A stretch of 64,000 nt of DNA from Gnetum montanum (Eukaryota > Streptophyta > Gnetopsida > Gnetales > Gnetaceae). The DNA is taken from the NCBI GenBank assembly GCA_015680685.1, contig MNCI01023893.1:1-64000 (forward strand), read 5' to 3'. The position numbers and the translations under genes are program-made. Below are positions 35,655-46,300 of this stretch, piece by piece (within the stretch, counting starts at the first letter, position 1; every line of letters begins with the position of its first letter). The notes beneath the pieces are model-generated. The model had not been told where the DNA came from and searched no databases. It was given only the letters and a program-made list of their open reading frames with translations.

Positions 35655-35666
35655 GTCATGGGGGTA
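35655..35666 (+). promoter_or_regulatory. Polypurine tract
   Basis: gtcatgggggta lies directly before the LTR start TGATGAG. The same string precedes the 3' LTR at 42399. Confidence 0.75.
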
Positions 35667-36441
35667 TGATGAGTCCTCAAAAGCGATATTGAGGATTCGA
35701 TATCAGGCTTAGTAGGCGATGTCAAATATCTGATGTCGTTTTAGCCATACTCACCTATAAATATCACATAGGGGAGGTAGAGATGGGGAGAGAGAGTTAG
35801 TTAGAGTTTTTCAATTTTAGTTCAAGTGTATGGTTGCAGTGTGATGTTTATGGTTGCATGGCATCCTTATTTGAGTGCAATGTACTTGGACACATTACAT
35901 GTTCAACAATAAAGATCGAGATCATTTACATCATTGCAGCATCCACTTTACATTTTTGATTTCCTTAAATTAAAATTTAAATGTCTTTATTTATTGTGAT
36001 TTCCAACTAATGTTATTTACGTTCCCTATCATTAAGCGAAATGTGTATGACCAATTGTGAACAAATAAATGTATTTTCTAGTAACCGAGTAGTGATTAAT
36101 GTTTGGTAATCCTAGTGGCAACAACATGAAGCCCAAGGTGCATATGGATAATCGGGTTCAAATACTCATCACCTTAGATTAATATATGATTTATTTCATA
36201 CCCTTAGTTAATAAACTCTTTATTATCATTCTATATATTAGTGTTAAAACATTACATCATACACCTCACTTCAGACTAAACCATATTTGACAACGCTTCC
36301 ACTAGTCCTATGTGGGAAGACAATGAACAACAAAGCATAATAACTATCTTAGAACTCACAATTAGCCCATCCACATACGTGGATCGCACATACGCGCTTG
36401 TATTCATATGATTGGGTGTTGGGGTACCTTGCTACTCATCA
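35667..36441 (+). repeat. 3' LTR of an Athila-like element (775 bp)
   Basis: Begins TGATGAG and ends CTCATCA, the same inverted termini as the LTRs at 38235 and 42399. It shares their ending ggggtacct.gc.actcatca. A polypurine tract lies on its left and no primer binding site on its right, so it is a 3' LTR. The matching 5' LTR was not found in the window. U3 has gatatc-type motifs and a TATA box (ctataaatatcac near 35753). Confidence 0.85.
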
Positions 36442-37099
36442 CTCTAGGTAGCAGAATGTAGGATTATGGTAGTTCCTTATTACTACTAGTCTTAGCCATA
36501 GTTTCCTACCTACCACTATTACTACCACTTGACATATTTTCCAAATCATTTTTGTCATTTTTTGTATGTTTTTCTCATATTGTTTTCTAAACTGCTATGT
36601 TGCAAGTGAAGCTTTGGTATCATTACCTTTTCTCACTTTTCTTTTTATAGCTTGATGAAATGATATTCCCTAACATTCAAGAAATTTGAAATTTTGATGT
36701 GTTTAATATTTTTATGTTAAAAAACTTAACATCATCTTATTTTAACACTACATGTCATTTCTAGCATGTGCTAACCATTCTTTATCTTCCTGAAATTCAA
36801 TATAGCTACCTATCTATCAACCATTTTCAACCTCTCATCTTAGACTATCCTAAGGCAAAGGACATCAAGCCTTAAACATGTCTTTTAATGAATTTGATTC
36901 ATATTCAAAAAGTATTACTACTATTATATTTTCTTTAGACATCATTTAGGATAACTTGCTTTTTTAATCTAATCTTTACTTTCTTTATCAAGAAGCCTTT
37001 TGGATAAATAATCCCTTAGTTGATTCACTTATTTTTAATAATAAATGTAAAGAAAAGATACTTCGACCAAGCACTCTTCTTCCTCTATAAAAAGTATAA
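36442..37099. other. AT-rich pre-RT region of a decayed gypsy element
   Basis: No readable domain. Its position directly before the RT remnant suggests gag-pol spacer of the same element. Confidence 0.35.
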
Positions 37100-38229
37100 C
37101 TTAAATGAAAAATAAAAATTATACTTCAAAAATAATATATTCCATTTTCTTGGGGATATAGTGACATCCATGATCTTGATCCTAAGTTGGTACAATAAAA
37201 TATCATTCTAGAAGAAGTTTCTAAACCTGTTAAATAGAAGGTTAGGAATATTCATATAGCCATGGCTTTATCCATAAAAGAAGAGATAAATTAGTTTTAT
37301 AATGTTGGTTTTCTCTTTCCTATTGACTATTTAGATTGGGTTTCCAACATGATTGTGGTTCCTAAGAAAATGGTGACATTTTCATATGCTTATATTTTCA
37401 TGATCTTAACAAAGTTACTCTTAAAGATGACTTTTCCTTATCAAACATTGATTAATTCATAGAGTCCATAATTATTCATTCTCTTTTAACCTTTATGAAT
37501 GAATTTTCTAGTTATAATCAAATCCAAATAACTCTAGAGTACTAGTAATATACTGCTTATATAACCCCTTGGAGAACATTATACTATACTAAAATGTCCT
37601 TTGGACTCAAAAAAATTAGAGATATCTATCAACGTGCTATGAATTTTATTTTTAATGATATAATGTTCAAGATTATTAATGATTCAACCATTAATTCTAC
37701 TTTAGCAATAGATCACCCTTCTTACTTAGACCAAGTCTTAACTCATTGTGACAAATATAGCCTACATCTCAATCCTAATAAATGTATATTTGGTGTTCTT
37801 ATAGGTAAAATGTTAGGTTACCTTGTATCTTAGGATGGAATAACCATCAATCCTAATAAGTTCAAAGTTATTATGATCTTCTACCTCCTCAAAACATTTG
37901 AGATATGTGTGTTTTACAAGATCATTTCTAGTCCATTTGTTAATTCATTGTTAATCTCATAGATCATATGAATTATTTGACTCATCTACTCCATAAGTCT
38001 AATTCCTTTATTTAAAATGAGAATTTTTAAAATAATTTTGATGCTATCAAAGGAATTTTAACTTTCATCCTTATCTTGCATTCTCCATAATTTGGTCATC
38101 CTTATTATCTCTACCTCTCTAAGCCTAACCATGTCATAGCTATCATGCTCTACTAAAGATGAGAGGATGGAGCTAACGTTTCTGTCTATTATATTTCTTA
38201 CCCTTTCTTAGATAGTAAGATTAAATATA
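37100..38229 (+). pseudogene. Gypsy reverse transcriptase remnant (left part of an interrupted element)
   Basis: Translated segments DIHDLDPKLVQ, WVSNMIVVPKK, LLTFMNEFSSYNQIQITLEY, TKMSFGLKK and NPNKCIFGVLIGKMLGYLVS follow the order of a Tat-like RT. The YVDD position reads IINDSTIN, so the catalytic site is gone. Only one 79-codon open stretch (37594-37833) survives. It breaks off in the RNase H region at the target site of the element inserted at 38235 and resumes at 43438. It is more decayed than the RT at 30 kb. Confidence 0.8.
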
Positions 38230-38234
38230 TAGAT
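38230..38234. repeat. Left target-site duplication TAGAT
   Basis: Matches 43433-43437; abuts TGATGAG of the 5' LTR. Confidence 0.92.
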
Positions 38235-39244
38235 TGATGAGACATGATATCACATGCACCATGATATCGCGTATGCAATATCGCGTTGTCCCCTGCGATA
38301 TCGCGGTCTACCACCAAATCTATTAATAAGAGACAACACTGCCCTCATTTCCCATCCTAGTCTAGAAGTAGGGAAACTTTGGTAGTTTGATCACTCTAGA
38401 GATAGATTATTTTCCATGTGCCTGTAGTAGGAGTCCTAGAGTGAATGGATCTTTATTCGAGAAACATTGTACCTGAACATAAGTTGTGTATGACAATAAA
38501 AACAAACTTGATTGGATAAACCTTTCAGTGCATGGAATAGGATTTTATTTATTATTATTTATTCCTTTCCTAGAATGCAATATGAGTACGACTTGATTAC
38601 GAGCATCTACGGATGTGTATAGTTAGTCAAGGAATCGACTACTCATCGCATGCAGTATGAGTACGACTTGATTACGAGCATTTCATGTGACTACTTGGTA
38701 ACCCAGTGGCATATCCAGGATCTACGCTTGATAATCCTAGTGGTAGTCATGCATGGAAGATGTGTACGGTTAGTCAAGGAATTGGCTTCTCATCACACTT
38801 AGGCTAGATAGATTCTCTCAACCCTTTCCTCCTAGTTAAGTGCCTCAGTACGACCACTTTGAGCACATGCGTTACGTGTGGTGATCCCAGTAATGATTAG
38901 CATTTGGTAGCCACAGTTGCATCAGTTCAAGGTGTGTACAGTAAGTAAGAATGGATGCTAATGCTAGTTAATTTAGACTTAGTCATTATTTATAGTTAGT
39001 TAGTTTTCTCAACCCTTCGCCTCGATAGCATAGGAGAAAAACATTAAAAACTATAAAAATCATATACCTCAGACTTACTTAACCATACACCATGACAACA
39101 ACAAGTAAGTCTGGGAAGACAACGAATGATTAACCCCAAGTGTTCCATGGTGCGTATAGGCATTTAGTCTATGGAGTTCGACTGGATCGCGTGTGCTACG
39201 CTCGTTTTGTATGGTTGAGTGTAGGGGTACCTCGCCACTCATCA
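38235..39244 (+). repeat. 5' LTR (1010 bp)
   Basis: Aligns throughout with 42399-43432. U3 has several gatatc(g)-type palindromic motifs, then a TATA-like ctattaataag near 38308. It differs from its partner by scattered transitions and small indels. Confidence 0.93.
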
Positions 39245-39245
39245 C

Positions 39246-39263
39246 TGGCGTCGTTGTTGGGGA
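39246..39263 (+). promoter_or_regulatory. Primer binding site, tRNA-Asp type
   Basis: tggcgtcgttgttgggga, one base after the LTR, differs by C-to-T changes from the tRNA-Asp PBS (tggcgccgttgccgggga) typical of Athila-like elements. Confidence 0.85.
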
Positions 39264-39489
39264 CTAAGTGTTTGTGTGCCGAATAGAACATAAGGAATAT
39301 CACTCACATCGTTGTGAGCCTTAATGAACCTTCAGGTTAATCGAAAGAAAAATTTATCTAAAGGTGAAATTAGCACACCGATAAAAAATGCCTTCTTCTC
39401 ATAAGAGCAACTCACCACCTAAGGACCATACATGAGACAGTAGGTAAGATAAAAAACATAACCAAAATCAATGAAGTCCTAAACAATAT

Positions 39490-40262
39490 AAGATGACATA
39501 TACTCATCTTGATGAGTATATTCCTAAGTTTACTTTTTTTCTTCATCAAGACGAACAGCTATGGTGGAGAGATTTGCAAGGTAACATTGTGTTACCCCTA
39601 GATCGAGAAATATCTCGCATGCTTTTCTATGCCTTGCCTCAGATTGGCATGCAAGAAATTTACGCTAAATATTTTGTGAAAGATTTTGACATGAGGGATT
39701 ATTACCCTAGAGATGCCCAACATATGAGAGACTTAAGGTAGGAGAGTCAACATGCACTATTGAAGGGCAAGGCCTTTCATGTCCTTAGTGAAATAGGAGA
39801 TGAGGAACCCCTTATCACGGGTTCTTTAACAAATGATGTTCCCCCTCCTGACGATGGTGAGGAGGTTGGGTATCAAAACCTAAGATCAAAAATTCATGTC
39901 CCTAGTTCTGATGCCCGTGAATGCCAACTGTTCATAGAGGGAACAACCACTCACGTTAAGGATGAGCACTTTGATCGTCACCATGATCGGGGCCATAGCA
40001 GCTGAAGATAAGGCAAGAAACATCATTGTGGTAATGGTTCCCCTTCTTCTTCCCCTTCTTCACATCTCTCACCCTCTCCTTCCACATCTGGGCGTAGCCA
40101 CCATGAACATAAAGTTGAGGAAAAAGGTAAAAAGGATGAAAGACCTCGATAGGAACATTGAGAGAGAGGACTAGGACAAGGACGTAGGAATAGTAGGGAA
40201 TGACGAAGACATCATAGGCGTCATGAAAGAGATGATCATGATGATCCCCTACTTGCAACTCG
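39490..40262 (+). pseudogene. Gag-position ORF of the non-autonomous element
   Basis: Two adjacent open stretches (39493-39741 and 39760-40005) lie in one reading frame, separated by a TAG. They contain LHQDEQLWWRDLQGN, ISRMLFYALPQIGMQEIYAK and later a His/Arg/Ser-rich basic tail (DRHHDRGHSS, then SPSSHLSPSPSTSGRSHHEH in another frame). No known gag domain is recognised, but position and basic tail fit a nucleocapsid-like role. Confidence 0.5.
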
Positions 40263-40266
40263 AAGT

Positions 40267-41160
40267 ATGCTTGGCATAACTCCACCACCTAACACTTCGG
40301 AGCACACTTCTGTCCAAAATCAGAGCTTAACACATACGATTATGTTAACGAATACTGTAACTGACTGGATCAACATAGGCCACCTTCCTAGGAAACTAGC
40401 TAACCATCGGAGTACCTTAATCTATTTACAAATTGCTGAAAATGAACCACATAGGGCTCTTCTTGACTTAGGTTCTAGAGTCAACTTAATTTCACAAGAT
40501 ATGTATCATGCTTGGAACCTGCCCCAACTTAAGAAGAGCAACATTCAACTAGAGCTGGCAGACCAGTCAATCACCATTCCCTTGGGATTGGTGGAGGACA
40601 TCATCACCACTGTGTGTGGTTGGTATTACCCAGCTAATTTCCTGGTGATTGAAGTGAACAACAATGAAGGAGACTTCCCAATTATAATGGGAAGGACATG
40701 GCTAAGTACAGTAGACGCATGCCTTAGGATCCACGATCTTTCCTTGAAAATCTCTAAGATAAACATATGTGGAAAGACCAAGAAGAGGAAAGCTTCATGC
40801 ATCACATATAATGATTCATCGGGTGATGACATGGAGGAAATCTCTCCATGTAACAGGTGTGCCCTTAAAAATATGAAACAAATATGCCTGTATGTAGCAA
40901 CCACACAACCAGTAGTAGACACCCTGTGGTTGACAGCTACTAGAAGGAGCAGAAAAATATGCAAGGAACGAACTGAGGAAACCCATGCCCATAACGAAAG
41001 CATGTACACATTGGAATATGAGCATCACCAACTTCCACACCTTAATCTAAGATCATCAATTGGGAGAAGTTGGGAACTTCTTAGAAATTCAAATAGACGC
41101 TCATTATTTCAGATCTCTCCCTTACAACTAAGTCATGGGGGAGATGGCCACCTATGCTAA
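40267..41160 (+). CDS. Athila-like aspartic protease (open frame, 297 codons)
   Basis: A retropepsin-type protease that would process gag. The frame is open over 297 codons. It contains HRALLDLGSRVNLISQDMYH with an intact Asp-Leu-Gly active site (Athila proteases use DLG), IQLELADQSITIPLGLVEDI, ANFLVIEVNNNEGDFPIIMG and RTWLSTVDACLRIHD, then a basic segment (CGKTKKRKASC). The last third (from about DTLWLTATRRSRKICKER) no longer matches a protease. It probably reads across the internal deletion that removed RT to integrase. It is the least damaged coding frame of the LTR elements here. The ATG at 40267 may be internal to a longer gag-protease frame. Confidence 0.75.
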   Translation: MLGITPPPNTSEHTSVQNQSLTHTIMLTNTVTDWINIGHLPRKLANHRSTLIYLQIAENEPHRALLDLGSRVNLISQDMYHAWNLPQLKKSNIQLELADQSITIPLGLVEDIITTVCGWYYPANFLVIEVNNNEGDFPIIMGRTWLSTVDACLRIHDLSLKISKINICGKTKKRKASCITYNDSSGDDMEEISPCNRCALKNMKQICLYVATTQPVVDTLWLTATRRSRKICKERTEETHAHNESMYTLEYEHHQLPHLNLRSSIGRSWELLRNSNRRSLFQISPLQLSHGGDGHLC

Positions 41161-42387
41161 CCATATGTGGCCCTCAGTTCTTTTAAATTTTTGTTTTACA
41201 CATTTTTTTTACACATTTTTGTTTTACAGATTTTTTTTTACACATTTTTGTTTTAAAACTTTCTTTAATCTTTCTTGTTTTTGTTTTACAATTTCTTTAA
41301 CTTTTCTTGTTTTTGTTTTACATCATCGTTATACTTTTCCATTTTTTTGTGTGTATATGCATGATCCACCCTATAAGTTTTTCCCATAATAAGTGTTCGA
41401 AATGATGGTATGAACTGCTTTCACATTGATTGCTAATGTATGGGTTTTACCTTTAAGTCACAATGTTGATACTAAGGTGTGTTTCTTTTGATATGGCATG
41501 CAATGAGACCACTTCATCCATCCATCCACCAGTTTCTATGGTCTCTCTCGGCTTGGAAATGTACAATCCCCTTCTAATAAGAACTTAAAATGAATCGGTG
41601 ACTGGGTTTGTCAGGGCATTAATAGCATGAGCTTGCTTTGGGGACAACCCACTGACATTCCTATTTGGTGCATTAGTTAACTTCTTTTCCCTAACATTTT
41701 TGGAATTAATTTTATTTTGTTCATTTCCATCTTGACATCCATTTCACTAATGTTTTCAGTTGTCCCTTTTTATCTATCTTTCTTACTCCTTTCCTTTCTC
41801 CATTCTAATGCTACTGGAGGTTTGCGATTAGTCATGGGGGTATGGGGCCCGATTTTTTGGATTTTCTCCTAGCCCCAAAATTTTTTGATTTTCTTTCTAA
41901 CCCCTACACCTTTGATAGTCATCAGTAATATATCTTCCAATCCATATTAGCAATACCACAACCTAGCCAAAGTAAGGTATTAATTACATAATGATTCATT
42001 TACACTTGCGAATACAAGATTGTGTTGTGTGTACAGATAGTGATCATTCAAACAACAGACCGGATTTGGAGGGAACAATTGGAATGGAGTAGCACTAAAG
42101 TAGCTATGCAAGGAGCAAGACCGATGGCACGCTTATGGATGGACAATGAAAGGCACAATCTTGGCATTGGCAGCAACAACACTTCTTTCTCTCCCTCTTT
42201 CTCAACTTCCAAATGAGGCCTGATGTCATTGTAATAAGGTGTTCACCCTTGTTGTCATGAACACCAGTTTTGTCAAGTCTTGTAATAATGATCCATTCAC
42301 ATGTTATCCCATTAGTTCCATATCCCTCAATAATTCCATACCTTCCTAATATTATTGTAAGAAACTCAAGGATGAGTTTTCATTCAG
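41161..42387 (+). other. 3' untranslated part of the non-autonomous element
   Basis: Starts with a T-rich repeat (41190-41335, units such as ttttgttttacacat). A second polypurine-like gtcatgggggtatggg lies at 41834, a possible splice acceptor (gtgtgtacag) ends at 42036, and an open stretch of 64 codons at 42022-42216 may be a leftover of the extra ORF. No RT or integrase. Confidence 0.6.
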
Positions 42388-42398
42388 TCATGGGGGTA
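42388..42398 (+). promoter_or_regulatory. Polypurine tract of the non-autonomous element
   Basis: gtcatgggggta precedes the 3' LTR start TGATGAG. Confidence 0.85.
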
Positions 42399-43432
42399 TG
42401 ATGAGATGCGATATCGCATGCACCGCGATATCGCATATGCGATATCACGGCCGTCGTGATCATCCCCTGTGATATCGTGTACACGATATCCTAGTTTGCC
42501 ACCAAATCTATAAATAAGAGGCAAAACTCTCTTCATTTTCCATCCTAGTCTAGAAGTAGAAAAACTCTTGCAGTTTGATCACTCCATAGATAGATTATTT
42601 TCCATGTGCCCACAGTAGGAGTCCTAGAGTGAACAAATCTTTATTCGAGCAACATTGTACCTGAACACAAGTTGTGTACGGCAATAAAGACAAACTTGAT
42701 TAGATAAACCTTTCAGTGCATGGAATAGGATTTTATTTATTGTTATTTATTACTTTCCTAGAATGCAGTATGAGTACAACTTGATTACGAGCATCTACGG
42801 ATGTCTATGGTTAGTCAAGAAATCGGCTGCTCATCACATGTGGTATGAGTACGACTTGATTACAAGCATCTCATGTGACTACTTTGTAACCAAATGGCGT
42901 ATCCATGATCTACGCTTGGTAATCCCAGTGGTAGTCATGCATGGTAGATGTGTACGGTTAGTCAAGGAATCAGCTGCTCATCGCACTTAGGCTAGATAGA
43001 TTCTCTCAACCCTTTCCTCCTAGTTACGTTCCTCAATACGACCACTTCAAGCATGTGCGTTATGTGTGGTGATCCCAGTAATGATTAGCATTTGGTAGCC
43101 ACAGTTGCATCAGTTCAGGGTGTGTATGGTAAGTGGGAATGGATGCTGATGCTAGTTAATTTAGAATTAGTAATTATTTAGAGTTAGTTAGTTTTCTCAA
43201 TCCTTTGCCTTGATAGCATAGGAGAAAAACATTAAAAACTATAAAAATCATATACCTCGAACTTACTTAACAATACACCGTGACAACAACAGGTAAGTCT
43301 GGGAAGACAACGAATGATTAACCCCAAGTGTTCCATGGGGCGTATAGGCATTTAGTCTACGGAGTTCGACCAGATCACGCATGCTACTCTCATTTCTTAT
43401 GGTTGAGTGTAGGGGTACCTCGCCACTCATCA
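42399..43432 (+). repeat. 3' LTR (1034 bp) with palindromic U3
   Basis: Partner of 38235-39244. The first 95 bp hold a 14-bp perfect palindrome (42406-42419) and two 20-bp perfect palindromes (42427-42446, 42471-42490), followed by a TATA box (ctataaataag near 42509). Confidence 0.93.
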
Positions 43433-43437
43433 TAGAT
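43433..43437. repeat. Right target-site duplication TAGAT
   Basis: Copy of 38230-38234. Confidence 0.92.
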
Positions 43438-45110
43438 GTTGAGTAATCTTTCTTAATAGAGACACTACATTTTAAATGCTAAACTATTTGTTATTTTAAA
43501 AGACTACTTAAGACAGTTGCTAGTAATCCTTCTAATAGTCATTGGTTAGCCCATTGGAAAACTTTCCTCATTGAATTTGACCTTTTTTAGCTTTCTTAGC
43601 ATTCTTTCAAAGGTAAATTCATAGCTTATCTTGTTTATTCTTCCAAATCAAATGATACCATTCATGGCTTGTACAGTGATGAGAATAATCTTGATGTTAT
43701 TATTCACTTCAAAGGAAATCATATTTCCTTCAAATTCAATGTAACTTATATTCTTATTCTTTCAACTAAATAGGATCTTTATAAAACCTACAAACTTAAC
43801 TCTCCTTGTACAAACAATGTAGCTAAATATGAAGTCTTAATTCATGATCTTCTACTAGCTTTACAAAACCAGGTCAAAACCACTACCATGGATAGTGACT
43901 TTTAACTCATTATAAATCAAGTTAATGGTGAATATAACTATAGGCATCTCATCTCATTCCATATATAGGAAAGGCCAAGGAACTTATTTCTTCTTTCTTA
44001 TCCTATACTGTAATCCACATTTCACATTCTGAGAATAAGCTATTTGACACTTTGGCAACATTTTCCATTCATGATAATCCATCTTCCATGCATGATCCAC
44101 TCATATAATCCATTTTTAACACCTATCACATAATTTCTTGGTATCTTAGTTATTACTATCAATATAGAGAATGAAAATCATCAATACAATGATCTTCTTC
44201 ACTATCTTACAATAGGTGAAAACCATTTGATACATGCTCAAAAGGATTATTTATGTAAACATAGCTAATATTTTCATGCATTAAATTCCAATTTATTATA
44301 TCATGTATTTGTTACAAGTATTCTTCTATTTTTTATTAACCTTTTAGAATCTAAGATACCATAGGATCAAATTCATTCAAGAGTTTATGGTAAACATTTA
44401 GGATCATGCTCTCTAGCTTCACATGTCATTTTCCTAGGCTATTAGTGACCAACCTTAACTAAGGAAGCTCATAACCTAGTCAAGACATGTGATATTTTCC
44501 AAAGACATGCACCACATATTTATGTTCCCTCTTAAGAAATTTACATATCTTAGTTTACATGGCCTTTCAAAAATGTAGCCTATACCTCATTGATGTTCTT
44601 AATCCTTCTTCATCTACTAGACGTTAATTTATTTTAACCATTATCAAATACTTTATTGAGTGCATAAAATATGTTCCATTATACTCCACTAAGTCTCACT
44701 CCATTTTTCACTTATCCTTGATCATATCATCACTCATTTTAGTATACCTCTCCAAATTTTGACTGACAATGGTCCGTAATTCAATAGTAAGAAGGAACTT
44801 GACTTTTGTCTGATGTATCATGTTACTCAATCATTTTCACTAGCTTATTATCCTTAGTCAAATGATCAAGCTGAGTCCACTAATAAAAAAATTGTTCATT
44901 TTCTTTATACCATGGTTTATAAAACCTTATGAAATTGGCACATTTAGTTATTCCATGCTCTTTAGATCTATTGTAACATGTTCCATACATCTATTGGTAT
45001 TGTATCATATTTTTTAACCTATGGTTTTAATGCAATATTACCAATTGATCTTCCTATCTAATCTCCTCATGTTGCTTTGCATGATTAGGTCTCAAATTAG
45101 AAAAATAATA
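43438..45110 (+). pseudogene. Gypsy RNase H and integrase remnant (right part of the interrupted element)
   Basis: Continues the element broken at 38234. RNase H-like segments are NSPCTNNVAKYEVLIHDLLL and, near 44000, HISHSENKLFDTLATF. Integrase traces include a decayed HHCC region near 44200-44300, then YFIECIKYVPLYSTK-like sequence and LTDNG-like 'LTDNGP' (about 44757-44774) with a target-DNA-binding part to about 45100. Stops and frameshifts are dense. The integrase would insert element DNA into the genome. Confidence 0.7.
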
Positions 45111-46300
45111 GCATGAGATATGTTGGGTTGAATCTCCATGATGAATAACGTTAAATGGCTCTAAAGGACTTGCATGCGTATCAATAGGAAATTTAGTGTC
45201 ATCATTTTAGATATGTTAGAATTTGAGAGATTCATGGATGTGACCTAGTCATGCACCATTTTCCAAACATCAAAGACACAAAGTTTTCTACTAATTCATA
45301 GATTCCTTTTCTAGCAGTTAATCGTTATAAAAAGGTTCTTAAATTTTTCTTAATCTATAATTACATTAATTTCTAATTCCCATCAAATGATCATTGTTGA
45401 AGTACTACTACATATAACCAAATACTCTATTACATCATTAAATCTACTAGCTTTTTGAAACCAAACATGTGTTCTTCCAACAACTCTTTATTCTACAATA
45501 TCTCATTTATACTATATTGGGCATACATACTACATTAGGATAATAGGTTTTCTCTAACCTTATTTTTTATACCATTTTTTACTCACTTTATCTTTCTATC
45601 TCATATTCTCTTTTTTCTCTCTATCTATCTTCATCCTATATCCCAACTTTATCTCTTCCATTTTACTCTAGTATGCTTAGCATAATCAGTGAGGTTTTTA
45701 AATGAAAAATATCTCATTACATCATGTAAGGGTGTGATTGAGTGGATATGGAGGGATGACCTTTTTAAAATTATATATGACATTCTCTTTAGTGATATGG
45801 TGTGTAGGAATTAGTCATGTTCCATTTCTATGGCATAGCACTATCCTCATAACACATGTATGGGTGATATTCTCGTTTCTTCCCTTTCTTTTTGGCTCTT
45901 TATTTTTTTCAAACTATAATTTATGATCTCTTCTATTATATTTATCTTTTCTTCCCCTCGTCCTATTTTCTTATCTATTTCTATTCCTTTCTATATTTAG
46001 CACTTTGATGAAGTGGAACAAGTTTCTTTGCCCTAATATAGTAAGGGAGTATTGAGTATGGAGTCATATAAGAAATGTAAACATTCATATGAGTGAGGTA
46101 AGTAAGAGGTCAATTCTAAGAATTTATCTATATCCCACTTATTCAACATGTCACATCATCATTGGTATATTGGCAATTTTTGTAATATTCTTTCTCCTTG
46201 CTTTTATTATTTTTTACTTTTGCTACCATCTATCTTCCTATATCTTTTTGTATCTTTTTTCTTTTATGCTCTACATTGGCAAAAAATAAACAAGTGTCTT
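45111..46300. other. Post-pol AT-rich DNA with about 300-bp imperfect repeats
   Basis: A block starting 'aggg(t/a)gt(g)attgag' recurs near 45730, 46045 and 46315, with 'tt.ctttgccctaatata' or similar before two of them. No coding region is supported. It may be the 3' untranslated part or U3 of the interrupted gypsy element. Confidence 0.4.

Larger units (their letters stand above)
38235..43432 (+). mobile_element. Complete non-autonomous Athila-like LTR retrotransposon
   Basis: Two direct LTRs (38235-39244 and 42399-43432) with TGATGAG/CTCATCA ends, a tRNA-Asp-type primer binding site, a polypurine tract and a TAGAT target duplication define a complete 5.2-kb insertion. Internally it keeps a gag-position ORF and a protease but has no RT, RNase H or integrase. 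Its 3' untranslated part resembles that of the Athila-like element ending at 36441. It must have been mobilised in trans by an autonomous relative. It interrupts the RNase H region of an older gypsy element. Confidence 0.93.

Noticed and set aside
36442-36460. Primer binding site after the LTR at 35667 (which would make it a 5' LTR)
   Set aside because: ctctaggtagcagaatg does not start with TGG and matches no tRNA end; a polypurine tract is on the left instead.
38235-39244. Solo LTR or host promoter interpretation
   Set aside because: A matching LTR at 42399-43432, PBS, PPT and TAGAT duplication show it is the 5' LTR of a complete element.
45738-46289. Plus-strand hydrophobic frames that look like small membrane proteins
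   Set aside because: They come from T-rich DNA (Phe/Leu/Ile codons) inside a repeat region and show no conserved features.
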